Origin: Ectobacillus antri
GTDB taxonomy: Bacteria; Bacillota; Bacilli; Bacillales; Bacillaceae_G
Length of the DNA stretch: 64,000 nt
NCBI RefSeq assembly: GCF_003852715.1
Contig: NZ_RIAV01000018.1
Location: 1 to 64,000, forward strand
Reading direction: 5' to 3'
The first letter of the stretch is position 1, and every line of letters starts with the position of its first letter. The notes beneath the pieces are model-generated. The model worked only from the letters and a program-made list of their open reading frames with translations. It did no database searches and was not told where the DNA came from. A program made the position numbers and the translations under genes. Below are positions 15,277 through 23,850 of this stretch, in pieces.

Positions 15277-16641
15277 ATGATGAAGCCAATTCAATTGCAA
15301 GCAAAAAACACAAAAGGGTGCTGTACATCAGTAAAGGTACCTGTATTCATAGAAGCACAGGAGCAAAGTGTTAAGCGGTTACCTGTTGTAATTATTGGAG
15401 CGGGACCTATAGGGCTCGCTGCGGCTGCTCATTTAGCAAAAAAAGGAGAAGCATTTCTCTTGTTAGAGGCTGGGAGTGAAGTTGCATCAAATGTTTCGAC
15501 TTGGGAACACGTTCGGTTGTTTTCACCTTGGCGTTATAACTTGGATAAAGCAGCAGTTGAATTACTTGAGAAGCAGGGATGGAAAGCTCCTGATTTAAAT
15601 CAACTACCTACGGGAAAAGAGCTTGTTGACGATTACCTGCGACCTTTATCAAACCTTCCAGAAATTTATCCGTACTTCCATCCGAACACGAAGGTAGTAG
15701 GCATGAGTCGAAAAGACACAGATAAAATGAAAACAGCTGGGCGTGAGCATGCACCATTTGTTTTATATACAGAGAAAGATGGTGTATTTACAGTGTATGA
15801 GGCGCGTGCCGTTCTAGATGCCTCTGGTACATGGGGAAATCCAAACCCTGCTCATTCTAGCGGGGTATGGCTAACCGAAGAAAAGTCGCTTCATGAACAG
15901 ATTTTCTATGGCATTCCAGATATATTAGGAAAGAAACAGAATCGTTACGGAAATAAGAGAATCGCTGTAGTAGGAGCAGGTCATTCAGCTATTAATACGC
16001 TATTAGAGCTAGCTGCACTACAGGAAATATATCCAGAAACAGATATCGTTTGGGTGATGAGGCGCCAACGTGTTGAAGAAGCCTATGGCGGAGAAGAAAG
16101 AGACGCATTGGCAGCTCGCGGTGCGTTAGGAAGCCGCATCCATAAGTTAGTTGATGAAGGAAAAGTAAAGGTGGTTACACCTTTTCAAGTGCAACGTATG
16201 TTAAAGACAAACAATGTGATAAATATACTAGGCAATATGAATGGAAAAAAAGAGATGATTGCAGATTTGGATGAAATTATTGTGAATACAGGAAGTCGCC
16301 CTAATTTGGATATGCTTCGTGAACTACGTACTTCAATTGATACGGCAACAGAAAGTGTAAAGGCATTGGCATCATTAATCGACCCAAATGTCCATAGCTG
16401 CGGAACGGTTCGTCCACATGGTGAAAAAGAACTGCGACAACCGGAAACAAACTTTTATATTTTAGGCTCCAAAAGCTACGGACGGGCGCCTACATTTTTA
16501 ATGGCAACAGGTTATGAGCAAGTGCGCTCTGTTGTCGCATATTTAACCGGAGATAAAAAGGCGGCAGAGCAGGTAGAATTAGATTTGCCTGAGACCGGTG
16601 TTTGCAGTATAAACCGTAATACAGGGAGTTCTTGCTGCTGA
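15277..16641 (+). CDS. ars-linked flavoprotein (NAD(P)/FAD-dependent oxidoreductase, ArsO-like)
   Basis: A 454-residue protein with an FAD-binding GAGPIGLAAAAHLA near residue 40 and a second dinucleotide fold VVGAGHSAINTLLEL near residue 235. The two-fold layout resembles flavin monooxygenases and thioredoxin-reductase-type proteins. It has an N-terminal GCCTS and a C-terminal TGSSCC, both vicinal Cys pairs. It lies after arsR2 behind the same operator and before an MFS pump. A monooxygenase or reductase of arsenicals is a reasonable guess; the substrate is not known. Confidence 0.7.
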   Translation: MMKPIQLQAKNTKGCCTSVKVPVFIEAQEQSVKRLPVVIIGAGPIGLAAAAHLAKKGEAFLLLEAGSEVASNVSTWEHVRLFSPWRYNLDKAAVELLEKQGWKAPDLNQLPTGKELVDDYLRPLSNLPEIYPYFHPNTKVVGMSRKDTDKMKTAGREHAPFVLYTEKDGVFTVYEARAVLDASGTWGNPNPAHSSGVWLTEEKSLHEQIFYGIPDILGKKQNRYGNKRIAVVGAGHSAINTLLELAALQEIYPETDIVWVMRRQRVEEAYGGEERDALAARGALGSRIHKLVDEGKVKVVTPFQVQRMLKTNNVINILGNMNGKKEMIADLDEIIVNTGSRPNLDMLRELRTSIDTATESVKALASLIDPNVHSCGTVRPHGEKELRQPETNFYILGSKSYGRAPTFLMATGYEQVRSVVAYLTGDKKAAEQVELDLPETGVCSINRNTGSSCC

Positions 16642-16655
16642 GATATGCATTTTAT

Positions 16656-16682
16656 AGGAGCCGGCATGCAGGGCTCCTTTTG
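16656..16682 (+). terminator. Hairpin after the flavoprotein gene
   Basis: AGGAGCC and GGCTCCT pair across a 9 nt loop, then TTTTG. Confidence 0.6.
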
Positions 16683-16712
16683 TTAATGAATATACACTAG
16701 GGGGATGGCGTT

Positions 16713-16916
16713 ATGACAATCAATCATGCAGGGAGACTTGGAAAAGATTATTTTTTATCCTATATGAAGCTCGTTATGCATGCCCGTCAATATTCTGCAG
16801 AGGAAGCGAAACAATATGTATTTCAAAACATGTTTGGAATGGATTCCAAAAGTTTGGGGCCAGTTTCATATCGAAGTTTTTTAGAGGCTTATCAAGAGTT
16901 GTTGCAGTGCGTATAG
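16713..16916 (+). CDS. 67-residue hypothetical protein in arsenic cluster
   Basis: A small soluble protein (LGKDYFLSYMKLVMHARQYS, then AEEAKQYVFQNMFGM) with predicted helices and a single Cys near the end. GGGGGATG lies 7 bp before the ATG. It ends 19 bp before the assigned MFS start, at the MFS ribosome site. I recognise no family; the length and position suggest an accessory protein of the pump or the flavoprotein. Confidence 0.55.
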   Translation: MTINHAGRLGKDYFLSYMKLVMHARQYSAEEAKQYVFQNMFGMDSKSLGPVSYRSFLEAYQELLQCV

Positions 16917-16935
16917 GAGGATGAGTGCTCTGAAA

Positions 16936-18171
16936 ATGGAGAGTAAACAGAAAACAATTGTAGTTGTCGCAGTGGTTACAGCATTTAGCCTGCTGGGAGA
17001 TTCAATGTTATATATTGTTTTACCTATTTATTGGAAAGAAGTTGGTCTTGATTCTTTGTGGCAAGTGGGTGTATTGCTGTCTATAAATCGGTTTATACGA
17101 TTACCCTTTAATCCATTAGTAGGATGGTTGTATCAAACACTTCCATTACGAACGGGGTTAATGATTGCTGTTGTGCTCGGAGCTATAGCTACATTGGGAT
17201 ACAGTGTTGCAAAGGGATTTATAGCTTGGCTTATTTTGCGAGGACTTTGGGGCATCGCTTGGTCGTTCTTTCGAATCGGTGGTCTTTCAACGGTTGTATA
17301 TTATGCTGATGAAAACGGACGGGGAAAATCCATGGGGTTGTATAACGGCGTATATCGATTAGGTAGCTTATTCGGCATGTTGTTTGGGGGCATACTGGTG
17401 CCTGTCATTGGAATACATTATGTTGCCGGTTTATTTGGGTGCTTGGCCTTTTTAGGTTTGCCTCTTCTCATGATAGCCTTTCGAGATAAAAATGAGAATA
17501 AACAACATGAATATAAGAAACAAAATATTATTCTTACACAAACTCAAAATGCCAGCTATAAAGCTAGTATAATCATCAGCGGTTTTTTCATTACTGTATT
17601 TATTCAAGGTGTATTCATTGCGACACTCAGTTTTATAATGGAGCGGTATTATGGCAAGGAAGTCAGCGTATTTGGTGTTGTAATGAGCGTCACGTTTCTA
17701 TCAGGTCTCATACAATCGGTACGATGGGGCTGGGAACCTTACTTGGCGAGTCGGTTTGGTCATTGGTCAGATGGTCCGAAAGGCAGGCTGCCGCTATATG
17801 TGATTGCTCTTGTATTTGTGGGGCTGACCTTTGGGATGGTATCTATGAACATATGGCTACCTATGTGGATTGTTATAACACTAGGTGTCATGCTAGGTGC
17901 AACTGCACTGACTACTTTAACTGACACGTTAGCTTCAGATGTAGCAAAAACCACAAACGTAGTATCTTTTTTAACAATCTATTCGATTGTACTGGATATT
18001 GGAGCTGCAGTAGGGCCTGTGATAAGTTACGTTTTAATCACAGTAGATAAGGGGCTTATGTACCTATATTGGAGTGGAACGGGTACATTCCTTTTATTAG
18101 CTGGATTTTGGCTTGTAGTATACGTAAACAAAAAGAAAACCTCAGTAATAGAGGGGGCATATAATGGGTAA
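16936..18171 (+). CDS. MFS efflux transporter of second ars unit
   Basis: About 411 residues with 12 predicted helices in the MFS pattern (LLGDSMLYIVLPIYWKEVGL, then RFIRLPFNPLVGWLY after helix 2, and a long central loop near residue 200). I chose the ATG at 16936 because AGGAGG at 16915-16920 would touch an ATG at 16921; the upstream start is possible. It follows arsR2 and the flavoprotein, so the substrate may be an arsenical modified by the flavoprotein. This is an inference from context. Confidence 0.72.
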   Translation: MESKQKTIVVVAVVTAFSLLGDSMLYIVLPIYWKEVGLDSLWQVGVLLSINRFIRLPFNPLVGWLYQTLPLRTGLMIAVVLGAIATLGYSVAKGFIAWLILRGLWGIAWSFFRIGGLSTVVYYADENGRGKSMGLYNGVYRLGSLFGMLFGGILVPVIGIHYVAGLFGCLAFLGLPLLMIAFRDKNENKQHEYKKQNIILTQTQNASYKASIIISGFFITVFIQGVFIATLSFIMERYYGKEVSVFGVVMSVTFLSGLIQSVRWGWEPYLASRFGHWSDGPKGRLPLYVIALVFVGLTFGMVSMNIWLPMWIVITLGVMLGATALTTLTDTLASDVAKTTNVVSFLTIYSIVLDIGAAVGPVISYVLITVDKGLMYLYWSGTGTFLLLAGFWLVVYVNKKKTSVIEGAYNG

Positions 18172-18251
18172 ATGGTATACTTGCATAAAACACATCACTC
18201 AAAGGATTAAATCCATATATGCCTACATAGGATAGAATGGGGTGATATGTA

Positions 18252-18683
18252 ATGCCGAGGATTAAATATACACAATCAGATATAGAACTGTTAGGACGCT
18301 TAATGCGAGCAGAAGCAGAAGGGGAAGGACAGCAAGGTATGTTGTTGGTTGGGAACGTTGGGGTAAATAGGGTTTTTGGAAATTGTTTAGACTTTAAGGG
18401 CATCACAAATATTCAACAGATGGTATATCAGCAGCAAGGTGGAAGTTATTCATTTGAGGCTGTTTCAAAGGGATATTTTTATCAACGCGCTAGGCAAGTT
18501 GACAAGGATTTGGCGAAAAAATGTTTGGATTATTGGCTAGGGCATCCTGCACGAAACTCACTTTGGTTCTTTAATCCGACAGGAAGTTGTCCTCCTGTTT
18601 GGTGGAATCAAAGAAAAGCGGGACAGTATAAAGAGCATTGTTTTTATCAGCCGAGTCAACAAGAATGTCCAAGGGTGTTTTAG
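18252..18683 (+). CDS. cwlJ: CwlJ-type spore cortex-lytic hydrolase
   Basis: The 143-residue protein belongs to the SleB/CwlJ hydrolase family: LLGRLMRAEAEGEGQQGMLL with the catalytic Glu, GNVGVNRV, then GYFYQRAR and NPTGSCPPVWWNQ. Like CwlJ, and unlike SleB, it has no signal peptide or peptidoglycan-binding domain. CwlJ is placed in the coat and digests cortex during germination triggered by Ca-dipicolinate. The usual partner gerQ is not next to it, so this may be a second paralogue. GGGGTGATATGT precedes the ATG. Confidence 0.85.
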   Translation: MPRIKYTQSDIELLGRLMRAEAEGEGQQGMLLVGNVGVNRVFGNCLDFKGITNIQQMVYQQQGGSYSFEAVSKGYFYQRARQVDKDLAKKCLDYWLGHPARNSLWFFNPTGSCPPVWWNQRKAGQYKEHCFYQPSQQECPRVF

Positions 18684-18687
18684 GTAA

Positions 18688-18847
18688 GAGGCCGAGACAT
18701 AACTGCATCATGTAACTCTAAAGCCGAAAGAATAGAGAATAACGAACACTCATAAAGGAAAAATCCGAACTAAATCGAATTCTGTGTCGAGAATGCCGAC
18801 TAATAGTTCGGATTTTTCTTTGGCTGAAAACCTTTTGTCCCAGCCTC
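18688..18847 (+). repeat. 160 bp fold-back repeat, copy A
   Basis: Its ends are inverted (GAGGCCGAGACA and TGTCCCAGCCTC). The middle contains a long hairpin with arms AAAATCCGAACTA and TAGTTCGGATTTTT around EcoRI-like GAATTC words. It is about 90-95% identical to 22585-22745 and to the reverse of 62379-62538. It fills the gap between convergent genes and can terminate transcription. It resembles the MITE-like repeats of the B. cereus group, but I cannot name the family. Confidence 0.88.
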
Positions 18848-18853
18848 TATTCA

Positions 18854-19963
18854 TTACTTTAAAAACTTCATGGGATCCACTGCGTTCGATTTGGCAGCAT
18901 TCCAGCTACCTATATGAATTTCAAAGTGTAAATGTTGTCCAAACGATATGCCTGTATTCCCCATAATGCCAATTTGCTGTCCTTGCTGTACAATTTGCCC
19001 TTGCTGCACAGAACGGCTACGCATGTGTGCATAAACAGTTGTATAGCTTTTTCCAGCTATATTATGTGACATATATACCACGTTTCCATAGCTAGACGAA
19101 TATTCTGAACGAATTACGGTTCCTGTTGCTGATGCAACAATGGGAACGGGTCCGGATGCTGCAATGTCTACACCTTTATGATTTTCATTGCCCCGCATGC
19201 CAAAACCAGAAGAAAACGAACCGACCGCTGGTTTAATGAATAGCTCTGTGTCTCCTGTGAGTGGAGGAACGATTCCTTGTGACTCTAGTAATCTTTTTTC
19301 TTCATCTGCATCTATAAGAGCGCTAAGATTTGCATTGAACTGCTGTTCTAGTGTTTGGATAGCCAGTTTTTTGTCTTGTTGACTCTGTTCGAGTTGTTGC
19401 TGTTTTTGAAGCAGAGAGGCCTCAGAGGAACGTAAGGCTAATTCTTGCTCTTCAATGCTGTTTTTTTCATTTTTTAGCTTTTCTTGATCTGTTTTTTGGT
19501 CATCTAGAATCGTTTTATCGGATTGAAATATTAAATTCAGCGAGTACATATTATCCAATAGATCAGCGATACTATCTGCATGAAGAAGTACATCTGTTAT
19601 TAAATTTGACTTAGGTTGATCTTGTAAGGTGACCAGTCGCTTTTTAATCACTTCTTGTCTTTGACTAATCTTTTCTCGCAGCACGGTAATGTTTTGTGCT
19701 TTGTTTGCAATCATAGCCTGTGTCTCATTGATTTGGTTCTGAGTAGACTCCAATTCAGCTGCTGTTTGTACAATAGCTTGATCTAGCTGCTCAAGTTGTT
19801 GCTTAAAGGACTCAATTTCTTTCTGAAGCTCTTCTACTTGGTTTTCATGTAATCTATTTTGTGGAGTGTTCACATCCGTATTCGCTTGTGTGGATACAGG
19901 TAGCATAAAGGCTCCTGCTATCATACTTGTTAGTAAAGTGATATGAATCGCTTTTCGTGTCAT
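18854..19963 (-). CDS. Secreted M23 (LytM-type) peptidoglycan peptidase with coiled coil
   Basis: I set the start at 19963, where GGGAGGTACGT precedes the ATG; upstream codons lack a site. The 369-residue protein has a signal peptide (cleavage after STQA). Next is a long coiled coil (about residues 35-230, EELQKEIESFKQQLEQLDQA and onward) and a C-terminal M23 domain with NHKGVDIA and HLHFE metal ligands. Such EnvC/CwlO-like proteins cut or activate peptide cross-link cleavage. Both the coil and the zinc residues are complete. Confidence 0.87.
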   Translation of the reverse strand: MTRKAIHITLLTSMIAGAFMLPVSTQANTDVNTPQNRLHENQVEELQKEIESFKQQLEQLDQAIVQTAAELESTQNQINETQAMIANKAQNITVLREKISQRQEVIKKRLVTLQDQPKSNLITDVLLHADSIADLLDNMYSLNLIFQSDKTILDDQKTDQEKLKNEKNSIEEQELALRSSEASLLQKQQQLEQSQQDKKLAIQTLEQQFNANLSALIDADEEKRLLESQGIVPPLTGDTELFIKPAVGSFSSGFGMRGNENHKGVDIAASGPVPIVASATGTVIRSEYSSSYGNVVYMSHNIAGKSYTTVYAHMRSRSVQQGQIVQQGQQIGIMGNTGISFGQHLHFEIHIGSWNAAKSNAVDPMKFLK

Positions 19964-19975
19964 TACGTACCTCCC

Positions 19976-20004
19976 TATGTTATACCAGATAAAGTTATAA
20001 CATA
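19976..20004. promoter_or_regulatory. Dyad upstream of the M23 peptidase gene
   Basis: TATGTTATA and TATAACATA form a perfect 9 bp inverted repeat with 11 bp between, just before the ribosome site of the minus-strand gene. It may be an operator or a leader hairpin; the binding protein is unknown. Confidence 0.45.
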
Positions 20005-20489
20005 TAAAGGAGGTATTTCTTTGCTTGTAATCTAATTGTAAAGCCTGTTTAAAGCACAGGAGATATTTGGGGGTGATTTTGAAACGTTTTTGTGATATTG
20101 ATTTCGCATTGATAAAACTATCAACGAAATATAATACAAGCCTGCTTAGTAACAAAACTTACTTCCCAACCTTTTACTAGCTCCCGGCCACGATAGCTGG
20201 CTAAGTGGTGAGTAGTTCATTTATACTATAACGTCATTGACCTCGCCTATTCATGTTAAAAACTTGAGGTGGGGCCTTTTTATGAAAAGCATAAATACAT
20301 CTATTTACTGTATTTTCTGAATAATGTATCATTAATATTGAAGTGGGATACTTACAATTTGCAAATCCGCACTTAGACAATATTAGGTTAGGGGGCGTAT
20401 ATAATTAGCACATACGATATGTATGAAGCAGAATGTGGTTTTGTTATTAACGTATCATATATTATGAAATGAGAAAGGTAGAGAATGCA
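20005..20489. other. Intergenic region ahead of the repeat protein gene
   Basis: This gap contains the divergent promoters of the M23 peptidase (-) and the repeat protein (+). A GACCTCGCC/GAGGTGGGG pair with TTTTT near 20238-20281 may be a weak terminator. No gene is visible. Confidence 0.45.
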
Positions 20490-22580
20490 ATGAAGATACA
20501 TACGAAAGGCTTGCGTTACATATTCATCGTCACTTTACTTGTGCTACTACAGTTTAGTAATATATCTGCTGCATTTGCCGCTTCAACTGTCACACCAGCC
20601 AAAGGTTTGGAAGAAATAATTAAGCAAAAAGCACTAGAGCGCCAAAACCTTAAAAAGCAACCTTTTCAGCAAAAAGATAAACAAGGTGTAAATAGATTTA
20701 TGAAACCATCTGCTTTTGTTGCAACTGAAAAAAGTGCAAAACAACCTGAAAGCAGAAGACAGGTAAACATCACAGGATCTATTCAAAAGGATAAAACAAC
20801 AGTAAAAGCAGGCAGTGTAGTAATATATAGTCTTAATGGAGAAGGATATGGTGAATATACTACAGCCATTACGAATGGTGTATTTAGTCTGTATTTACCA
20901 GACGGTGAGTATGTGCTAGAAACATATTATGATGAAGCGACTCATGAAACTGTCACAACTTCCTACCATTTTACGGTTGTAAATGGAAAATCTGTTCCTG
21001 AAAAGCTATCCATTGTTGTGCCTACAGATAACGTGAAAGGGTTTATTCAACAGGCCAAAAACGTTATTTCAAGGGGAACGGTGTATATTACAAGTCTGGA
21101 TGTAGAGGCACCAAAAGCATATGAAGCACGTATTCTAAAAGGGCAATTTAAGCTATATTTGCCAAAAGGGCAGTACAAAGTGGAAGGTTATTATGATGAT
21201 ACGAAGAGACAGTTTGTTACGCTTTCTCAAGAGTTCTCAATAAAGAACAATAAAAGTACGCCTCTTGCTATTTACGTTCCGGCAGACAATGTAAAGGGAA
21301 CCGTACAAAAAGGAAAACAAAAGGTGAATGAGGGAGAAATTCAATTCCGAACAAAAGATGATTCTGCTTGGTACAGCGCTCGTATTCAAAAGGGTACATT
21401 TAGCTTATATATGCCGGATGGTGAATATGAAACAGACGGATACTTTGATGAAGAGAAGCAAAAGTATGTAAATCATGCTTATTCTTTTATAGTTAAAAAC
21501 GGAAAAACCAAACCAGCACAGCTTAAAATACAGGTACCTGAGGATAATGTAAAAGGGCAACTAACAAAGGCAGGACAGCCTCTTCAGAGAGGTTTTACAG
21601 AGTTTAAAAATATAGATTCGGAACGTTTCTTTGAAGTAGAGATTCAAAATGGTCAATTTAGCTTGTATATGCCTGATGGCCAATATGAAATGACGGGATA
21701 TTATAATGTAGAAACAGGTTTGTATGTGCCGTTTACATACAAGTTTGCTGTGGTGAATGGAAAAGCGTCACCAGCTTTTCTTAACATTGATATACCAGCT
21801 GATAATGTAACAGGTATTGTTTCCAAAAACGGCAAGGTAATACAAAACGGACTTGTGGCAATTCAGGATTCAGAACAACTCTACTCCTATGAAGCAAACA
21901 TCCAAAATGGTCAATTCAGCTTATATCTACCAGATGGAGAATATGAGATCACGGGTTATTATGATGTCGACAGAGATGTATTTACAGCATTTTATCAGAG
22001 CTTTATCGTAAAGAACGGTAAAGCCGAAGCAATCACTGTGAATGTGCCTGCTGATAATGTAACAGGGACGGTACAAAAAGCGGGGCAGCCTGTGCAAAGA
22101 GGTGTGCTCATTCTACATGCCGACGAGTCCGGTACAGAAAAATGGTATCGTACAGAAATTAAGGATGGACAAATAAGCTTGTATTTGCCTGACGGTACGT
22201 ACACAACAGAAGGCTATTATGATATGGAAAAAGGGGATGTTATAGCATTTCGTTATACTTTTACAGTGAAACATGGAACGGTAGAGCCGCTTCGTATTGA
22301 AGTACCAGCAGATAATGTAAAGGGAATTGTAAAGAAAGAAAACGGTACTGCATGGGGCATGCTGCAATTGCAAGCGGTTGGTGATGAGGAAGAGCTTTAC
22401 TATGTAAGTGTGAATGAAGGAAGCTTCAGCTTATATTTACCGGATGGCACCTATCAAGCAGTAACATACTTGGATATGGACCTACTTGAAGAAATACCTG
22501 TGAACTATACGTTTACAGTGTCAGGTGGTAAAACAACGCCAGCAGAATTGGAAATTACGATTCCTGGAAATAAAAACTAG
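20490..22580 (+). CDS. Secreted protein with seven ~85-residue beta-sandwich-like repeats
   Basis: About 696 residues from the ATG at 20490, where a GAAAGGTAGAG site fits; an ATG at 20469 has none. A signal peptide (IFIVTLLVLLQFSN, cleavage near AFA) is followed by a Gln/Lys-rich linker. Seven tandem units then share VxADNVKGxVQKxG at the start, GxFSLYLPDGEYxxxGYYD in the middle and FxVxNGKxxP at the end. They resemble carboxypeptidase-regulatory-like beta domains. No LPXTG or transmembrane end is seen, so attachment, if any, is non-covalent. The role may be adhesion or matrix formation; not recognised. Confidence 0.72.
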   Translation: MKIHTKGLRYIFIVTLLVLLQFSNISAAFAASTVTPAKGLEEIIKQKALERQNLKKQPFQQKDKQGVNRFMKPSAFVATEKSAKQPESRRQVNITGSIQKDKTTVKAGSVVIYSLNGEGYGEYTTAITNGVFSLYLPDGEYVLETYYDEATHETVTTSYHFTVVNGKSVPEKLSIVVPTDNVKGFIQQAKNVISRGTVYITSLDVEAPKAYEARILKGQFKLYLPKGQYKVEGYYDDTKRQFVTLSQEFSIKNNKSTPLAIYVPADNVKGTVQKGKQKVNEGEIQFRTKDDSAWYSARIQKGTFSLYMPDGEYETDGYFDEEKQKYVNHAYSFIVKNGKTKPAQLKIQVPEDNVKGQLTKAGQPLQRGFTEFKNIDSERFFEVEIQNGQFSLYMPDGQYEMTGYYNVETGLYVPFTYKFAVVNGKASPAFLNIDIPADNVTGIVSKNGKVIQNGLVAIQDSEQLYSYEANIQNGQFSLYLPDGEYEITGYYDVDRDVFTAFYQSFIVKNGKAEAITVNVPADNVTGTVQKAGQPVQRGVLILHADESGTEKWYRTEIKDGQISLYLPDGTYTTEGYYDMEKGDVIAFRYTFTVKHGTVEPLRIEVPADNVKGIVKKENGTAWGMLQLQAVGDEEELYYVSVNEGSFSLYLPDGTYQAVTYLDMDLLEEIPVNYTFTVSGGKTTPAELEITIPGNKN

Positions 22581-22584
22581 TGAA

Positions 22585-22745
22585 GAGACCGGGACATAAC
22601 TGCATTATGTAACTCTAAAGCCGACAGAATAGAGAATAACGAACACCCATAAAGGAAAAAATCCGAACTAAATCGAATTCTGTGTAGAGAATTCTGACTA
22701 ATAGTTCGGATTTTTCTTTGGGTGAAAACCTTTTGTCCCAGCCGC
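22585..22745 (+). repeat. 160 bp fold-back repeat, copy B
   Basis: Same orientation as copy A, immediately after the stop of the repeat-protein gene. The central AAATCCGAACTA and TAGTTCGGATTT arms and the terminal inverted ends are conserved. Confidence 0.88.
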
Positions 22746-22863
22746 TTTCAAATTTAATCAAATGAAAATAATGATCTACGTTTACCGTATGAATAAAGTT
22801 TTAAAAGCATCTTAATAATAAAAGCGATCTCTAAAATAGATAAAGGAGGAATCCATTTAAGAG

Positions 22864-23388
22864 ATGAAGCTTACTTTTATATCGAGTCATGACGTAAAAA
22901 AAAGGGCTATTACAGCTTTACATGAACGAGGTGTACATACAGAAGACATTGCAAAATTAACATATTTTTTACAAGAGAAATATATACCGGGTTTAACCAT
23001 AGAAGAATGTGTGGAGAACGTGGAAAGTGTACTAAAAAAAAGAGAAGTGCAGAACGCTTTGTTAACGGGAATTGAGCTAGATATACTGGCAGAAAAGGGA
23101 GCATTATCTTTTCCTCTTCAGCAAATGGTAAAAGAAGATGAAAGCTTGTATGGTGTGGACGAAACATTAGCATTATCGATTTTAAATTTATATGGAAGTA
23201 TTAGCTTCACGAATTATGGCTACATTGATAAGTTGAAAGAAGGTATTTTACAAATGCTGAATGATAAATCTACAGGGAGCGTACATGCTTTTTTAGATGA
23301 TTTGGTTGGTGCGATTGCGGCAGCAGCTGCAAGCCGATTGGCACATCGGTACCGCGCAAAGCTGGAGAGGGAGCATAATTCTGAATAA
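22864..23388 (+). CDS. PgpA-family phosphatidylglycerophosphatase-like protein (YutG-like)
   Basis: A 174-residue protein matching the PgpA family (LHERGVHTEDIAKLTYFLQE near the start, then GILQMLNDKSTGSVHAFLDD and a Ala-rich end). In Bacillus the relative YutG is thought to dephosphorylate phosphatidylglycerophosphate. It lacks the membrane helices of E. coli PgpA, as usual for this branch. AGGAGGAA lies 14 bp before the ATG, a little far. It stands alone, with no phospholipid gene next to it. Confidence 0.78.
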   Translation: MKLTFISSHDVKKRAITALHERGVHTEDIAKLTYFLQEKYIPGLTIEECVENVESVLKKREVQNALLTGIELDILAEKGALSFPLQQMVKEDESLYGVDETLALSILNLYGSISFTNYGYIDKLKEGILQMLNDKSTGSVHAFLDDLVGAIAAAAASRLAHRYRAKLEREHNSE

Positions 23389-23593
23389 AAAACTACGATT
23401 AGTAGGAGTCATTTTATGTGATTACAGGTTAATACAGTCGTGTGTATCATAGTTCTGTTACCGGTTTGATAACAGAGATTTTAACTTCTATATTTTTATA
23501 AAAAGGGGTGGCAATTGTATAAAAGTACTAGACTCTTCTCACTTAATAAGTATATAATTACTTTTAACTTGTATCGTGACGAATTGTAATTCG

Positions 23594-23622
23594 TTGACTT
23601 TTCGTATATATTTACTTAGAAT
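23594..23622 (+). promoter_or_regulatory. Sigma-A promoter of the SAM riboswitch
   Basis: TTGACT (23594-23599), 17 bp, TAGAAT (23617-23622). Transcription would begin about 10 bp before the aptamer. Confidence 0.75.
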
Positions 23623-23639
23623 TTTAATAGACGTAATTT

Positions 23640-23815
23640 CTTATCTAGAGAGGTGGAGGGACTGGCCCTTTGAAGCCTCGGCAACGGATTCCTTTAGAAT
23701 ACCGTGCCAATTCCAGCAAGCTGTGGGCTTGAAAGATGAGGAAGGACGAAGATGCTTTTGTGATGTAAAAGTATGTTCAGCCCCTTTCTTTGTTTAGGAA
23801 AGGGGCTTTTTCTTG
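23640..23815 (+). promoter_or_regulatory. SAM-I (S-box) riboswitch with terminator
   Basis: The conserved S-box order is clear: CTTATC...AGAG-GGTGGAGGGA, CTGGCCC-TGAAGCC-CGGCAAC, GTGCCAATTCC, GCAAG and AAAGATGAGG. The expression platform ends in AGCCCCTTTC / GAAAGGGGCT with a T-run (23779-23812). SAM binding causes termination before the next gene. A frame of 73 codons that spans this RNA is not a gene. Confidence 0.95.
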
Positions 23816-23850
23816 TATAAAATCAAAAGCTCTACATAAAGGAGGATGAA

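Noticed and set aside
18226-18234. CATAGGATA as sigma-K -10 before cwlJ
   Set aside because: No AC -35 at 15-17 bp; cwlJ is expected to be sigma-E dependent.
19964-20155. 64-residue N-terminal extension of the M23 peptidase
   Set aside because: The signal peptide and GGGAGGT site clearly place the start at 19963.
23576-23797. 73-codon reading frame
   Set aside because: It lies wholly within the SAM riboswitch and its terminator, without a ribosome site.
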